Below are positions 5,998-7,160 of a stretch of DNA of 7,160 nt, one piece after another. Numbering within the stretch: the first letter of the stretch is position 1; the number at the start of each line of letters is the position of its first letter. The DNA lies in assembly GCA_903892365.1 (NCBI GenBank), contig CAITIF010000490.1:1-7160 (forward strand), read 5' to 3'. A program made the translations under genes and the position numbers. This stretch comes from an uncultured Pirellula sp. Lineage in GTDB: Bacteria; Planctomycetota; Planctomycetia; Pirellulales; Pirellulaceae. Below the pieces are notes generated by a model. That model saw nothing but the letters and a program-made list of their open reading frames with translations, was not told the origin of the DNA and ran no database searches.

Positions 5998-6800
5998 CCG
6001 AATCTCATGGGATTCGAAGGAGGGAGGTCGTTGCTTGTGTCAAAACGTCGCAATCCGGTCAGTTGCAACGCCAGCAGAAACAAATACGCAGGATTCAGAT
6101 AGAGGTATCGACGCCATAGACGCTTAGGCTCGCTGCCCAATCGAAACAGCCATTCTAGCCCTGACTTTTGCATCCAAGCGGGCGCCTGGGGAAGCATCCC
6201 GGCGTGAAATGGAAACGCGGCACCAACGGCAAATAAAGGCATGTTCAGTGCACTTGCCATTTCGAATGCAAACACCTCCTGACGAGGACACCCTAATCCA
6301 GCAAATAAAATCTTCGCGCCGCTTGCTCTGATCCGCTGCGCAAGCCCCTCGCTCTCCAGTTGCGTGAGCTGTCGGAATTCCGAAGGTTCTAATCCAGCAA
6401 CTTTCAACGTTGGAAACCGCCCAGTCAGATTGGCTTTGAGTTTCTCGAGAGTCTGGGAGTTTGTTCCGAAAAAGAAGACGGGCAAACCTTCTTGGGCGGC
6501 CGCTTCGCACAACTTCAACATCAAGGTTGGGCCGTAAACGCGATCGGGTAAAGCACAGCCGTGAAGCAAATTCAACCCCCATCGAACAGGCATCCCGTCG
6601 GGCACAATCATGTCAAATTGGTTGAGCCGATATCGGTGCTGGGAATCGAGCGCACCTGTCATCACGCCGTGAACTGCCAAAGCAGTTGTTATAAAGCTTT
6701 TGGATTGCAGCGCAGCCTGAATTAGTCGAGCAACGGCCGCATCGTAATCCACCGCATCGATTTGAACTCCAAGGAGGCTTTTCTTGCCCAAATCAATCAT
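5994..6800 (-). CDS. WecG/TagA/CpsF-family glycosyltransferase
   Basis: The 268-residue protein belongs to the GT26 family, whose known members (WecG, TagA) transfer N-acetylmannosaminuronic acid or N-acetylmannosamine to an undecaprenyl-linked GlcNAc at the cytoplasmic face of the inner membrane. Key segments, counted from the ATG at 6800, are LLGVQID (9-15), IVPDGMPVRWG (65-75) with the conserved Asp68, FFFGTN (109-114), LFAGLGCPRQE (165-175), VGAAFPFHAG (192-201), and GLEWLFRLGSEPKRLWRRYL (214-233). A basic/hydrophobic C-terminus (NPAYLFLLALQL) would bind the membrane. I chose the ATG at 6800 because family similarity begins there. An in-frame TTG at 6932 would add 44 Trp/His-rich residues with no family counterpart. 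No clear ribosome-binding site precedes 6800. Its partner downstream is the nucleotide-sugar epimerase, which suggests a polysaccharide locus continuing to the right. The exact sugar cannot be told. Confidence 0.9.
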   Translation of the reverse strand: MIDLGKKSLLGVQIDAVDYDAAVARLIQAALQSKSFITTALAVHGVMTGALDSQHRYRLNQFDMIVPDGMPVRWGLNLLHGCALPDRVYGPTLMLKLCEAAAQEGLPVFFFGTNSQTLEKLKANLTGRFPTLKVAGLEPSEFRQLTQLESEGLAQRIRASGAKILFAGLGCPRQEVFAFEMASALNMPLFAVGAAFPFHAGMLPQAPAWMQKSGLEWLFRLGSEPKRLWRRYLYLNPAYLFLLALQLTGLRRFDTSNDLPPSNPMRFG

Positions 6801-7011
6801 CTTGCGCCAATGACGAGAGTAGTGAAAAAATCCATTGCAGCAACCAATCCGAGAAAAAACACGGGTGTTGGCAATCGCGGCAATGTGAGACTCACGCTGC
6901 CACCACCACCAAATTCCAGTGTGGTAAGTCAAGTTGCAGATTCAATGGGATAGTGATGCGGTTATCCATACCTCGCTGGAATATCGAATACCTTGAAGCA
7001 GCACCACCGGA
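6801..7011. other. Unresolved leader upstream of the glycosyltransferase
   Basis: About 210 bp precede the chosen WecG-like start. The minus-strand frame of that gene stays open to about 6941, ending at an in-frame TGA (6944-6942), so an unconserved N-terminal extension is possible. A TTGACT (-35-like) is present on the minus strand at about 6929-6934, but no matching -10 stands at the right distance. No promoter or RNA element can be supported here. Confidence 0.4.
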
Positions 7012-7160
7012 TTAGTCGGCACAAAGAAACCCAACGCTTTTGCAACTTCTCGTTCCCTGGACCAACTCCCAGGGTTCGCGACGACGCTTGGTATTTTCAA
7101 CGAGCTCCGAATAGCCAGCTAAATCCAAGACTTTTTGACAGGTCTTGCACAATTCGCCCA
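7012..7160 (-). CDS. Possible C-terminal fragment of a gene entering from the right edge
   Basis: One minus-strand frame is open from the right edge to a TAA at 7014-7012 and gives 48 residues with two early cysteines (CKTC) and a charged middle (ENTKRRREPWELV). It matches no family that I recognise. A second minus-strand frame, from a TTG near 7100 to the TGA at 6944, gives about 52 residues including REREVAKALGFFVPTNP and is similarly protein-like, so the true frame is undecided. The polysaccharide context would fit another envelope gene, but nothing in the fragment shows this. Confidence 0.22.
   Translation of the reverse strand, partial: GELCKTCQKVLDLAGYSELVENTKRRREPWELVQGTRSCKSVGFLCAD

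Noticed and set aside
6900..6911. Short CAC triplet run
   Set aside because: Only three to four units, too short to call a repeat element.
6801..6932. 44-residue N-terminal extension of the WecG-like protein from a TTG
   Set aside because: The added Trp/His-rich residues have no counterpart in the family, and the ATG at 6800 fits the usual family start.

Overview
The window looks like chromosomal DNA from a planctomycete, probably of the Pirellulaceae (Rhodopirellula-like) type. This rests on a balanced base composition, the style of the envelope proteins (short lipoprotein signal, serine/proline-rich linkers, a minimal TolC-like protein), and a CGAG-based hexanucleotide repeat tract. No database search was possible, so the taxonomy is an inference. 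I see no tRNA, rRNA, insertion sequence, integrase, CRISPR array or obvious phage gene. The window reads as ordinary housekeeping and envelope-biogenesis DNA, and I do not see a clear new multi-gene system.

Layout, left to right. At the left edge (1-69, minus) there is probably the first 23 codons of a secreted or membrane protein that runs off the window. Positions 70-291 are non-coding and hold a striking CGAGNN repeat (184-241). Next is a tight minus-strand pair: a stand-alone receiver-domain response regulator (1374-1880) followed by mtnA, methylthioribose-1-phosphate isomerase (292-1377). Their stop and start codons overlap as ATGA, preceded by a run of seven G. An extended -10 promoter candidate lies upstream at 1961-1969. 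Further right on the minus strand is a lipoprotein (2078-3136) with a CsgG/LpoB-like first half, a tetratricopeptide-like second half and a proline-rich tail. A perfect 9-bp hairpin spans its stop codon.

A roughly 390-bp divergent intergenic region (3137-3530) separates the lipoprotein from a plus-strand gene (3531-4826). This gene encodes an exported, mostly helical protein that resembles the periplasmic coiled-coil hairpins of TolC-type outer-membrane factors but lacks recognisable beta-barrel segments. It converges, 27 bp apart, on a minus-strand sugar-nucleotide pair: a WecG/TagA/CpsF-family glycosyltransferase (5994-6800) and, downstream, a CDP-paratose 2-epimerase-like extended SDR protein (4854-5939). 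These two probably act in surface polysaccharide synthesis, one supplying or modifying a nucleotide sugar and the other transferring a sugar to a lipid-linked acceptor. The right edge (6801-7160) is unresolved and may contain the tail of another minus-strand gene.

The items most worth a second look are: the response regulator-mtnA junction, where a G7 run could allow a one-base slip and fuse the two proteins; the Phe in place of the SDR catalytic Tyr in the epimerase; the barrel-less TolC-like protein; and the CGAGNN tract upstream of the left-edge gene.
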